A DNA stretch of 54,516 nucleotides from Acidobacteriota bacterium (GTDB lineage: Bacteria > Acidobacteriota > Terriglobia > Acidiferrales > UBA7541): the NCBI GenBank assembly GCA_003154775.1, contig PMES01000036.1, positions 23,558 through 78,073 of the forward strand. The letters are read 5' to 3'. How positions within the stretch are numbered: the first letter of the stretch is position 1; each line of letters starts with the position of its first letter. Below are positions 40,167 through 51,511 of this stretch, piece by piece. Position numbers and translations under genes: made by a program. The notes under the pieces are model-generated. The model was not told the DNA's origin. It did no database searches and saw nothing but the letters and a program-made list of their open reading frames with translations.

Positions 40167-41297
40167 ATGGTGAGCAGCCAGCCCAAGAAGTTTCGCGTGC
40201 TCGTCGTGGAAGATTCCACGTTCATGCGGCGTGTGCTGGAGTCGATTTTCAATTCGGATGACCAACTGCAGGTTGTGGGGCATGCCACCGACGGGCGGGA
40301 AGCGATCGCGCTGGCGGAGTCCCTGAAGCCGGACGTGATCACGATGGACCTGAACATGCCGCACATGGACGGCTTGCAGGCCACGGCGCATATCATGACG
40401 ACAAATCCGCGGCCAATCGTGGTGGTGAGTTCGGAGACGCGGGAAGGTGCGGCCAGCACGCTGAAGGCGCTGGAACTGGGCGCGATTGAGTTTGTGACCA
40501 AGCCATCGGCTGGCATTGACCTGGACATGCAAAGCGCGAAGGAAGAGTTGATTCGCAAGGTGCGGATGGCGGCAAAAGTAAGAGTGGTGCGCACGGCGTC
40601 GCGGATGGTTACGGCGGTGCAGGGAACGGGAATTGGCTCGGCGGCGCCCGTGCAGAGAGTGCGACTGGCGCAGCCCACCCCGATCGTTCCGGCGGAGTTG
40701 CGCTTTCCGGTGGTCGTGTTGGCGGCATCGACGGGAGGGCCGGCGACAGTAATGCGGATGGCGCCGGGGTTCACAAAAGATTTCCCGGCGGCGGTGTTCC
40801 TGGTGCAGCACATGCCCGCGGCTTTCACCACGCAATACGCGCTGCAGCTCGCGGAGTTTACGGGAGTACGCGTGAAGGAAGCGGAAGCGAGCGAGCCGGT
40901 GCAGCCGGGGACGCTGTACATCTGTCCGGGCGGGCAGCATCTGCGGGTGACGCCGACGGGGCGCATTCAGTTGGACGGCGCGACCGGACGGATCGAGGGG
41001 TACCTGCCGAACATCGATGTGACCATGGAATCGATCGCGGCGTACGCGGGAGCAATGAGCATTGCCGTGGTATTGACGGGAATGGGCTGCGACGGGGCGC
41101 GCGGGGCGCGGGCCATCAAGTCGGCGGGCGGGCTGGTGCTGGCGCAGGATGAAGCAACCTCGGTGATTTTTGGAATGCCGGCGGAGGCCATTAAAGCGGG
41201 CGTAGTGGACCAAGTGCTGGGAATTGACGATATCTATCCGGCCATCGAGAAGTGCGTGCTGGGGCTGAGCCGCTTGGCGCCCGCGGGAGCACGCTGA
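40167..41297 (+). CDS. cheB: Chemotaxis methylesterase CheB
   Basis: A receiver-controlled receptor methylesterase of 376 residues. The receiver has Asp61 in ITMDLNMP and Lys112. The esterase has Ser188 in AASTGGP, His215 in VQHMPAAF and Asp309 in TGMGCDG. The ATG lies six bases after the CheA stop. The stop overlaps the next start by one base (TGATG). The linker between domains is longer than in the first CheB. Confidence 0.96.
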   Translation: MVSSQPKKFRVLVVEDSTFMRRVLESIFNSDDQLQVVGHATDGREAIALAESLKPDVITMDLNMPHMDGLQATAHIMTTNPRPIVVVSSETREGAASTLKALELGAIEFVTKPSAGIDLDMQSAKEELIRKVRMAAKVRVVRTASRMVTAVQGTGIGSAAPVQRVRLAQPTPIVPAELRFPVVVLAASTGGPATVMRMAPGFTKDFPAAVFLVQHMPAAFTTQYALQLAEFTGVRVKEAEASEPVQPGTLYICPGGQHLRVTPTGRIQLDGATGRIEGYLPNIDVTMESIAAYAGAMSIAVVLTGMGCDGARGARAIKSAGGLVLAQDEATSVIFGMPAEAIKAGVVDQVLGIDDIYPAIEKCVLGLSRLAPAGAR

Positions 41298-41830
41298 TGC
41301 GCTTTGCGCCTGTGCACAAGACGCCGGCAGTGCGCACGGAGCAGATCATTCTGTTCCGGAGCAGCAACCAGATTTTCGCGATTTCTTCCGCTTCGGTGCA
41401 GGAAGTGCGCAGCGTGGACAGTTTGGCGGGAGCGTCGATGGAGATTGATGAAGCGAGCGTGCCCAAGGTGCGGCACCTGCTGAAGCGCGGCGAGCGCAGC
41501 GTCTACGTGGTGAATGCGGCATTGCACTTCGGATTGCGGCCATCGCCGGCGGCCTTGATTTTCCTTTTGCGCAAGACGCGCGTGGGGTTGCTGATCGACG
41601 GCATCGAGAAAATGACGACGATGACGCGGCTGCAGGCGTTGTCGCCGGCGTTTTGCCACGAGGAGCGCGCGTGGTACCGCGGCTTGACGGTGCTGGATCA
41701 AAACGTGATTCCGGTGGTGAACCCGCAAGGATTCCTTACGGAGCAGGAGCTGCTGCAATTGGATGCAGCGGCCGGGGCGTTGCTGGAAGCTCAGGCGGCG
41801 AGCGCGTCGGAAGTGGGATTGATGCCGTGA
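41297..41830 (+). CDS. CheW-like coupling protein
   Basis: A CheW-type domain with a start IILFRSSNQIFAISSASVQE and a core VYVVNAALHFGLRPSPAALI. The conserved NLRG block is replaced by VVNAALHFG, so it is a diverged member. The end is Ala-rich. The ATG overlaps the cheB stop by one base, and the next gene overlaps by four. Two such genes in tandem are unusual and may provide alternative couplers or array-shaping proteins. Confidence 0.85.
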   Translation: MRFAPVHKTPAVRTEQIILFRSSNQIFAISSASVQEVRSVDSLAGASMEIDEASVPKVRHLLKRGERSVYVVNAALHFGLRPSPAALIFLLRKTRVGLLIDGIEKMTTMTRLQALSPAFCHEERAWYRGLTVLDQNVIPVVNPQGFLTEQELLQLDAAAGALLEAQAASASEVGLMP

Positions 41831-42306
41831 GCTGGACGGAACAACTCGATGCACGATCCTGCGTGCTGCTGCGGCTGGGCGACAGGCGGTTCGCGCTGGC
41901 GGCGGACCAAGTGTCGGAACTGGTGGCGCCGAGCCGGATGTTTCGCTTTGCGCACCGGACACCGGAGATCGACGGGGTGATACTGCGGCGAGGGCGAGTT
42001 GTGCCGGTGTGCGACGTCGCGGAAAAACTGATAGGAAAGCGCTTGTCGTCGCGGCGATATTACCTGATTTCAAAGCGGCGCCAGGAAGAAACGACAGACT
42101 GGGTCGCGCTGCCAGTGAGCGGCGATTGCGAACTGATCCAGGCGGATTTGACGCCGGCGGGGCCATCGGATTCACCGCACGTTGCCGCGTGGCTCTCCCA
42201 TGATGGAGAAGTGATCGAGGTGCTGAACTTGGGCGCCTTGACGCCAGGAATGGAACCGGTGGAAGGCGGAGCCGGCGGAGCGCCGTTGCCGGAGGCGCAC
42301 GCATGA
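41827..42306 (+). CDS. CheW-like coupling protein
   Basis: A 159-residue protein with a diverged CheW domain: CVLLRLGDRRFALAADQVSE, then GVILRRGRVVPVCDVAEKLI in place of the usual NLRG block, and VAAWLSHDGEVIEVLNLGAL near the end. The start is a GTG overlapping the preceding stop as GTGA. A longer open frame upstream lies inside the previous gene and is not used. It overlaps the PATAN gene by four bases. Confidence 0.82.
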   Translation: MSWTEQLDARSCVLLRLGDRRFALAADQVSELVAPSRMFRFAHRTPEIDGVILRRGRVVPVCDVAEKLIGKRLSSRRYYLISKRRQEETTDWVALPVSGDCELIQADLTPAGPSDSPHVAAWLSHDGEVIEVLNLGALTPGMEPVEGGAGGAPLPEAHA

Positions 42307-43088
42307 TGCTGCCGGGCAAACCAGCGAAGATTCTGCTGATCGACAGCAATGTGCTGTTCGCGAAAAGACTCGGCGACACGCTGAAGCGGGAAGGATTTGA
42401 AGTGACGGCGACAACGCAAGCGGCTTTTGCGCTGACCACGTTGGAATATGACAAGCCCACGGCGATTGTGTGCGCCACAAATATGCGCGAGATGGGGGCG
42501 CTGGAAATCGCGAAGATTATTCACGCGGACGCCTCGAACGCTTCCCTGCCGATCATCGCGCTGGGCGACGGCAGCCAGCGGGCGTTGATGGAAGCGTTTC
42601 AAGCGGGCTGCGACGATTACATTGACCGGCAACTTTCACCGGCGACGATTGCGAATCACGTGAAGAACATTATCGTGAGCAAGCTGGAAGGGTTCCAGCC
42701 GACGCAGATGCTGGGACAGGCGGACACCAGCTTGAGCGGGAATTTGACGCACCACGATCTGACCGGCGTGATGCAAATGCTGGGGCACGCGCGGCAGACG
42801 GGCGCGCTGACCATCAACGCGGGCGAAACGGACGCGGTGATGTTTTTTGACGCAGGGGAGATTACCCACGCGGAATGCGGCTCGCTGTTTGGCGATGAGG
42901 CGGTGCTGCACATCCTGAAGAGCTGCGTGGATTGCGACTCCGGCGTGTACAAGTTTGTGTACGGAGCGACGTCGGCACAGCGCACGGTGCTGCGCTCCGC
43001 GACGGAGCTGATGCTGGACGCCATGCGGGAGTTTGACGAAACGGCACGCGACACCGCCGGCCAGCTCGCGGACAAGGAGGCTCAATGA
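42303..43088 (+). CDS. Pseudo-receiver with PATAN (DUF4388) domain
   Basis: A 261-residue protein. Residues 8-125 have a receiver fold (ILLIDSNVLFAKRLGDTL), but the phosphoacceptor strand reads AIVCATNM with no Asp, and the conserved Lys is lost (IDRQLSP). Residues 135-235 are a PATAN/DUF4388 domain with SGNLTHHDLTGVMQML, then GALTINAGETDAVMFFDAGE. PATAN-receiver proteins control type IV pilus motility in cyanobacteria, where the domain order is usually PATAN first; here the receiver is first and inactive. The ATG overlaps the stop before it, and the stop overlaps the next start, both as ATGA. It probably acts as an output or adaptor of this array. Confidence 0.88.
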   Translation: MMLPGKPAKILLIDSNVLFAKRLGDTLKREGFEVTATTQAAFALTTLEYDKPTAIVCATNMREMGALEIAKIIHADASNASLPIIALGDGSQRALMEAFQAGCDDYIDRQLSPATIANHVKNIIVSKLEGFQPTQMLGQADTSLSGNLTHHDLTGVMQMLGHARQTGALTINAGETDAVMFFDAGEITHAECGSLFGDEAVLHILKSCVDCDSGVYKFVYGATSAQRTVLRSATELMLDAMREFDETARDTAGQLADKEAQ

Positions 43089-43906
43089 GCGACGCCATCG
43101 CCATGCCGCCGATCGGCGAGGCCGAGGCGAAACACACGCCCACGGTCTATTTCATTGACGACAGCGCAACGATGCGCGAAGTGATCAAGATCGCCTTCCG
43201 CCGCGAAAACATTCACGTGATTACGTGCGCGGACGCGGCGTCGGCGCTGGCGCAATTCGAGGAGCACCCGCCGGACGTGGTGATCACGGACGTGATCATG
43301 CCGGATCAGGATGGGTATTCCGTCTGCAGCCAGATCAAGCAAAACCCGCAGTATGGGAAGACGCCGGTGATATTGATGTCGGGCGTGGTGAACAAGAGCG
43401 TAGCCGACCGGGCGGTAGCGGTACAGGCGGATGATCTGGTGCGCAAGCCATTTCAGCCACAGGAGCTGATTGGACGGGTAAAGCATCTACTGGCGCCGGC
43501 GATGCCTCAGCCAGCGGCGCCGCCTGCGGATCGGTTGGTGGCTGTGCCATCACTGAGCAGTCTCTTTGCCCCGCCGGTTGCACCGGCAGCGCGTGTTACG
43601 CCGATTGCTGCGGGGCCCGTGAGCATGCCGCCACCGGCGGAGCCTCGACAGGGCGAGTCGATTTGGCCGCGTGCCGTGGCGGAAGCATTCATGGGACAGA
43701 GCCCGGCGGCTACCGCGCCGCAAAGTCCCTCGCCGACGGCGTCACCAGCCGCGCGCGTGAGCGGGCCATCGGTAGAACTCAAGCTGCGAGCGGAGATCGC
43801 GCACCTGGAGCTGTTGGTCAAGAAACTGCAGACCGAACTGCAAATCGAGCGCCAGTACAACCAGGCGCTCGAACTTCACGTCCGTACACTGACGCACACC
43901 GAGTAG
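43085..43906 (+). CDS. Receiver with Pro/Ala linker and C-terminal coiled coil
   Basis: A 273-residue response regulator. The receiver (about 20-137) is intact: FIDDS, Asp69 in VITDVIMP, and Lys121 in VRKPF. A long Pro/Ala-rich linker (about 139-228) leads to a short coiled coil (about 229-270, ELKLRAEIAHLELLVKKL). The layout recalls FrzS-like and other polar signalling proteins that use a coiled coil for localisation or dimerisation. It is the last gene of the operon and, with Asp and Lys intact, is one of the two likely phosphate-accepting outputs besides the CheY-like protein at the other end. Confidence 0.9.
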   Translation: MSDAIAMPPIGEAEAKHTPTVYFIDDSATMREVIKIAFRRENIHVITCADAASALAQFEEHPPDVVITDVIMPDQDGYSVCSQIKQNPQYGKTPVILMSGVVNKSVADRAVAVQADDLVRKPFQPQELIGRVKHLLAPAMPQPAAPPADRLVAVPSLSSLFAPPVAPAARVTPIAAGPVSMPPPAEPRQGESIWPRAVAEAFMGQSPAATAPQSPSPTASPAARVSGPSVELKLRAEIAHLELLVKKLQTELQIERQYNQALELHVRTLTHTE

Positions 43907-44163
43907 CCCGGATTTTTCACAAGGACGCGCCGGCATGCACAGATCGGCGCAGGACAAAAACTCAAACTGCCGGCGGCCAACGTGCTAATCTCGCTCCCGT
44001 GTGGGAATAGGATGCAGGTTGCCGTGGAGAAGGGGCTGGCCTAGACAAATTGTGGGACAAATGGCCCCGTCCTGGTTCTGATTAGCGGCAGGACCGATGC
44101 GTTTATTCTGGTGATCAAGAAAGAGCGCGCTGGACAGTCCCGGGTGGCAAAAGGAGTGCTTAC

Positions 44164-44952
44164 ATGAAAATTATTCGCAATATTTTGCTGGTCATCGCTT
44201 TGGCGGTTGTGGCGTGCTTTGGACTCATCTTCTATTCTTTCTCGCGAACAATTCCCCTCAAGGACCGTCAACCGCTTTCCGGCGGAGCGGAGCAAGTGAA
44301 GGACGGCATGGTTTCCGTGGGAATCATTCCTTCCGCGGACGGCCAAGTGATCCTGGTTGACTGTGGAAATGATCGCAAGGCGAAGGCCATTCTGGATGCG
44401 CTGAAGCAGATGGGCCTGGGACGCGAAGCGGTGAAAACGATCCTGCTAACCCACGCACACCCCGATCACATCGCAGGCTGCGCTGTTTTCCCGGATGCCG
44501 AAGTCTTTGCCATGGCTGCGGAGCAATCTCTTTTGCAAGGCCGAACGGCAGCGAGATCTCCGATTGGATTCTTGATGGGCAAGAAAAACTCTGGTATCCA
44601 CGTCACCAGATACTTACAAGACGGAGACACATTTCAACGGGGCAATGTCATGGTGACTTCGTACCTGATCCCAGGGCATACCGACGGCAGCGCGGCCTAC
44701 CTGGCCGCGGGAACGCTCTACCTCGGAGACAGCGCCGATTCTGCTAAAGACGGAAGCTTGCTCCCGGCAAAAAGATTCTTCAGCAACGACATTGAGCAGA
44801 ACCATGCGTCACTGAAAAGGCTGGCGGAAAAGCTAAAAGCGCAGGCTTCCGAAATTCAGTTTATGGAGTTTGCGCACTCCGGGCCCCTGCCGGGAATTAC
44901 ACCTCTTCTCAAATTCGCCGACAACACGCCCACAAAACCTCCGGCCCAATAA
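44164..44952 (+). CDS. Membrane-anchored metallo-beta-lactamase-fold hydrolase
   Basis: A 262-residue protein with an N-terminal hydrophobic helix (ILLVIALAVVACFGLIFYSF) acting as anchor or signal peptide. The metal-binding motif is LLTHAHPDHIAG (His97, His99, Asp101, His102), with His172 in IPGHTDGS and Asp189 in LYLGDSADS. This set is typical of the zinc-dependent metallo-beta-lactamase superfamily. The substrate is unknown; glyoxalase II-like or lactonase-like roles are possible. AAGGAG precedes the ATG. Neighbouring genes give no hint of its pathway. Confidence 0.9.
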   Translation: MKIIRNILLVIALAVVACFGLIFYSFSRTIPLKDRQPLSGGAEQVKDGMVSVGIIPSADGQVILVDCGNDRKAKAILDALKQMGLGREAVKTILLTHAHPDHIAGCAVFPDAEVFAMAAEQSLLQGRTAARSPIGFLMGKKNSGIHVTRYLQDGDTFQRGNVMVTSYLIPGHTDGSAAYLAAGTLYLGDSADSAKDGSLLPAKRFFSNDIEQNHASLKRLAEKLKAQASEIQFMEFAHSGPLPGITPLLKFADNTPTKPPAQ

Positions 44953-45150
44953 TGTTTCGCCAGGGAAAGTTAATCCCCTATCGGGAGGCACGGCGCTAAG
45001 CCGAAGGCATCTGCGATGCGCTGGCCCAGCCCGGTGGCACGGTACGGCGGCGTGGCGAGTGTCATTTTACGGAGGCGTTGCTGACATTTGGCGGCTAACG
45101 GAGCCAGCCAATCGTTTACGAGCCATTCACAGGTCTCGAAGTCAGCCCGA

Positions 45151-45561
45151 TCAGCGCTTTTTCTTGCGTTCGTTCTCCGCGATGCGCGCCTTCACCAGTT
45201 TTTTCACAAGGGCGGCCGGCAGAGGCTTGTCAACGGGGAAGCGGATGGTCCCCTTGGAGGTGGGGAAACCCTTGAGTTCGTTTTTGAACGAGGCCATTAC
45301 TGCCAGACTCATAGGGAACAAACTGCAATGGTCCGAAAACGCGGCGACCCCCAGCAGCGCTCCTTTGTACCGGAACGTAGGAATCCGATAGCCGATGGCC
45401 TCCGTGGCCTCGGGTGGCACAGCGGAGCGAATCGCCGCGCGAACTTTGTTCAGGGTGCTGCGCGCGGGTTCCGGGACGCGGGCGAGGTATTCGTCCACCG
45501 CCTTTGGATCGCCCTTGTCTTTTGCGGCCGAACCGCGAACAACGGTTTTCGCTTTTTTCAT
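45151..45561 (-). CDS. DUF1801 (YdhG-like) protein
   Basis: A 136-residue soluble basic protein of the DUF1801 family. The diagnostic pattern is DEYLARVPEPARSTLNKVRA, then EAIGYRIPTFRYKGALLGVA and a Lys/Arg-rich end. Some members are described as iron chaperones similar to frataxin, but the function is weakly supported. The ribosome site is poor. It stands alone between intergenic gaps. Confidence 0.88.
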   Translation of the reverse strand: MKKAKTVVRGSAAKDKGDPKAVDEYLARVPEPARSTLNKVRAAIRSAVPPEATEAIGYRIPTFRYKGALLGVAAFSDHCSLFPMSLAVMASFKNELKGFPTSKGTIRFPVDKPLPAALVKKLVKARIAENERKKKR

Positions 45562-46141
45562 ACGAGGGATCCTACAAGGGGGTTCTCTTCAAATCCACCC
45601 CGCACACCGGCGCGCAGCCATTCGCCGTGAAAAACGCCGGCGCGTTCAACGAAGCCGCACAACTCCAGGATGGTCGCCGGATCGGGAAGTATTTTGGGCG
45701 ATTCGGCTGTGCTGCCGGATCAGCGGCCACTTGGACCGGTAGCCGGGTTGGCACGAGATGTGTCCTTCGGGGTTGCAGTCCGCCGCGCCAGCCACAATTC
45801 CATTGTGGGGCATCGGACAGGCAGTTTGTTTACTCTTAATTGCTGCAAATAGGAAAAAATGACGAAGCGCGAATAACCCGGCGATATACTTCATATTGCC
45901 TCTTCCTTTCACCGGCTAAACTTGTGCCCACTCCTTCCTGGCGCAAGCAGGTGATGACCAAACAACCTGTGTCTGATGGCCGTGTCGCTCGTTGCGGCAA
46001 CTCGCGGCTTGCAAGCTCGCCTGCTTGCTCGCATGTGGAATCGGCGATTCCGGAGCAGAGAGCGGAATCGGAGAAATACCTTACGACCGAGCTCAAAGCG
46101 TTCGCGCAGCAGTCGAAGAAGGCTAGTGGAAGGAGTTTCGT
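45562..46141. other. 580-base region with one doubtful small gene
   Basis: The gap lies between the DUF1801 gene and the OB-fold hybrid kinase. It holds a doubtful minus-strand frame (45646-45894) and is lower in GC than its surroundings. No repeat or clear promoter was seen. Confidence 0.5.
45646..45894 (-). CDS. Doubtful small Cys-containing protein
   Basis: An 82-residue frame starting MKYIAGLFALRHFFLFAAIK, a plausible signal or anchor segment, followed by a region with three further Cys and several His. GGAAGAGG stands five bases before the ATG, which is the main reason to list it. I do not recognise the sequence. The Arg-His in the middle of the hydrophobic segment is unfavourable for export. 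It could be a remnant. Confidence 0.25.
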   Translation of the reverse strand: MKYIAGLFALRHFFLFAAIKSKQTACPMPHNGIVAGAADCNPEGHISCQPGYRSKWPLIRQHSRIAQNTSRSGDHPGVVRLR

Positions 46142-49300
<3,159 letters not shown>

Positions 49301-49644
49301 AGCACCGGCCGTGTTTGCCGGACGGTCAAGTTGCACAGCTCCCGGGGAATCCGCCTTCTCCCCACTGGTCAACCGGTTTCGCGACAGAGCAGACAACCCC
49401 TGATTCATGCGCGCTAATCGGAGAAGTGAAATCACCGCGTCGACGTTGCACCGTCAGTACACGACATAGGCTTCTCGGAAATCCTGACCTCACGTCACAT
49501 GAACAGGAAAAATGAGCGGTTTTGCCCGCTGCTATGTCCTATCCCTTCGTCCAGTTGACGCCCCGGGCCGAATTGAGTAGCCTCGCCTCGTGTTGGGAGC
49601 CACGCCTTTATGGGTGTCGTAGGGATGGATCAGGGGTATTGCGG
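49301..49644. other. 344-base intergenic region, nothing recognised
   Basis: No gene, repeat or clear terminator is seen between the hybrid kinase and the Tat-signal gene. Confidence 0.5.
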
Positions 49645-50061
49645 ATGAACGAGAGCAAAGAGCAAAAGATCAACAGGCGAGAGTTTGCGCGGAAAGCGGC
49701 ACTGCTCTCCGCGGTAATGGTTCCGGCGGGGCTGGCTTTCGAGGGGCCTGCGGCGGCCGCGACCGACGAGCAACTGCCGGAGGGCGCGGAGAAGCTGAGC
49801 GCCGAGGGCCGCGTGGAGGCCGAGGCGCGATTTCAGCAGATCATGAGCCAGTATGGAAGCCGCTTCGATAGCGAAGAACAAAAGCGGGTGCGCGATGGCT
49901 GCTACAGCCTGGAGGGTTCGCTGGAGCGGCTGCGCGCCTTTCACCTGGAGAATGGCGATGCACCCGCCGTCTACCTGAAGCCACTCCTGGAACGAGAGAA
50001 GAAGCCGCAGAGCGCTCCCGCGGCCGGCGCTGCGCCCGCCGCAGCAGCCAAAAAACCCTGA
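49645..50061 (+). CDS. Tat-signal small protein upstream of an amidase
   Basis: A 138-residue protein. A twin-arginine signal is clear (NRREFARKAALLSAVMVPAG), so it is exported folded, perhaps with a cofactor or partner. The mature part is helical and charged (EKLSAEGRVEAEARFQQIMS), with one Cys, and ends in an Ala/Pro tail. I do not recognise a family with a known role. It lies 13 bases before the amidase gene, whose product has no signal peptide. Co-export of the amidase with this protein is a possible reason for the pairing, which is speculative. Confidence 0.78.
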   Translation: MNESKEQKINRREFARKAALLSAVMVPAGLAFEGPAAAATDEQLPEGAEKLSAEGRVEAEARFQQIMSQYGSRFDSEEQKRVRDGCYSLEGSLERLRAFHLENGDAPAVYLKPLLEREKKPQSAPAAGAAPAAAAKKP

Positions 50062-50074
50062 CGGGAGTGCACGC

Positions 50075-51484
50075 ATGCTGAAGGAATCCATCCTTTACGA
50101 ATCGGTTGGCGAGCTAGCGAAGCGCATTGAGACGAAGCAGCTTTCCCCCGTCGAACTGACCGAGGCGTACCTGGAACGCAGCCAACAACTGGGACCGCAG
50201 CTCAATGCCTATGCTCGCCTGATGCCGGTGGAGGCGCTAGACCAAGCGCGCGCCGCCGAAAAAGACATCCACCGGGGACATTACCGCGGGCCGCTGCATG
50301 GAATTCCGTATGCCGCGAAGGATCTGCTGGCGGTGAAAGGTGTGCAGACGACGTGGGGAGCAAAGCCCTTTGCCGAGCAGGTTTTCGATTACAACGCGAC
50401 GGTGATTGAACACCTGAAAAACGTGGGCGCGGTGCTGCTGGGCAAAGCCGCGATGATCGAATTGGCGGGCGGGCTGGGATATATGTACGCGTCGGCCTCA
50501 CTGCAGGGCGAGACCAAGAATCCGTGGGACACCAGTTGCTGGACGTGCGGCTCGTCCTCGGGATCGGGCGCGATCGTGGCAGCGGGACTGGCAGGATTTG
50601 CAATTGGGACGGAAACGTGGGGCTCGATTGTATGCCCGTCGGCATTTTGCGGCGTGAGCGGCTTCCGGCCGACGTATGGCCGAGTGAGCCGTCACGGGGC
50701 CATGGCGCTTTCCTATTCGCTGGACAAAATCGGGCCGATGGCGCGGAGCGCGGAAGATTGCACACGGATTTTCGCGGCGATTGCGGGACATGATCCGCTG
50801 GACCGCAGCACCCTGGCGGTGGACAAGGCGGCCTTCACCTTTTCGCCTGCGGCGGATCTGAAGAGGCATGGGTTGCACGTTGGCTGGCTGTCGAACGCGT
50901 GGAAAGACTACGAGCCGGGCGTGGGCAAGGCGATTCAGGCAGCGCACAAGATCCTGCCACGGCATTTTGCGTCGGTGAGGGATGTGGCGTTGCCGGAAGG
51001 GCCGTGGGAAGAAGCGGCAGGCGTGATTTTGCAGGCGGAGGTGGCATCTTCGTTCGGGGAGTTGGTCCGCTCGGGACGCGTGAAGGAGTTGCATGATCCG
51101 CAGGGACGCGTCGGCGGCTACGTGAATCTGACGGTGAGTGGCGGTGATTACACGACAGCGCAGCGGGTGCGCGAGATTTTGCAGAAAAAGATGGACGCGC
51201 TGTTCGAGTCCTACGACGTGCTGGCGACGGCTACGCTGCCCGCCCCGGCAACACCGTTGACAATGAATCTGGCCACGGGGCTTGCCTTTCCCGACCCACT
51301 CGGAGCGATTGGAAACCTCTGCGGATTGCCGGCGCTTTCCGTGCCCTGCGGTTTTACGGAAAAGAATTTGCCGGTGGGGCTGCAATTCGTCGGGCGCGCG
51401 GGAGATGACGCGGCGGTATTGGAAGCGGGGCAAAGCTTTCAACGAGCAACGCAGTGGCACCGCAAGCATCCCCGATTGTCCTGA
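50075..51484 (+). CDS. Amidase-signature-family hydrolase
   Basis: A 469-residue amidase of the Ser-cisSer-Lys type. Lys82 is in GIPYAAKDLLAVKG, the Ser-rich motif is CGSSSGSGA (158-166), and the nucleophile Ser184 is in GTETWGSIVCPSAFCG. The block GFRPTYGRVSRHGAM is also family-typical. Trp-Gly replaces the common Gly-Gly before the nucleophile. It may act on an amide, carbamate or aminoacyl substrate; without gatBC-type neighbours a role in tRNA amidation is unlikely. GGGAG precedes the ATG. It is convergent with a hybrid kinase gene 27 bases away. Confidence 0.92.
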   Translation: MLKESILYESVGELAKRIETKQLSPVELTEAYLERSQQLGPQLNAYARLMPVEALDQARAAEKDIHRGHYRGPLHGIPYAAKDLLAVKGVQTTWGAKPFAEQVFDYNATVIEHLKNVGAVLLGKAAMIELAGGLGYMYASASLQGETKNPWDTSCWTCGSSSGSGAIVAAGLAGFAIGTETWGSIVCPSAFCGVSGFRPTYGRVSRHGAMALSYSLDKIGPMARSAEDCTRIFAAIAGHDPLDRSTLAVDKAAFTFSPAADLKRHGLHVGWLSNAWKDYEPGVGKAIQAAHKILPRHFASVRDVALPEGPWEEAAGVILQAEVASSFGELVRSGRVKELHDPQGRVGGYVNLTVSGGDYTTAQRVREILQKKMDALFESYDVLATATLPAPATPLTMNLATGLAFPDPLGAIGNLCGLPALSVPCGFTEKNLPVGLQFVGRAGDDAAVLEAGQSFQRATQWHRKHPRLS

Positions 51485-51511
51485 ACTTTATTTCTCACCA
51501 ACGACCGGAAG

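Noticed and set aside
39078-41213. A 711-codon open frame on the minus strand opposite cheA and cheB
   Set aside because: The product is a His/Arg/Gln-rich string typical of antisense frames, and the plus strand has complete CheA and CheB motifs.
44145-44160. TGGCAAAAGGAGTGCT, a good match to a sigma-54 promoter before the metallo-beta-lactamase-fold gene
   Set aside because: The predicted start would fall at 44171, inside the gene, and the match overlaps the AAGGAG ribosome site, which explains most of it.
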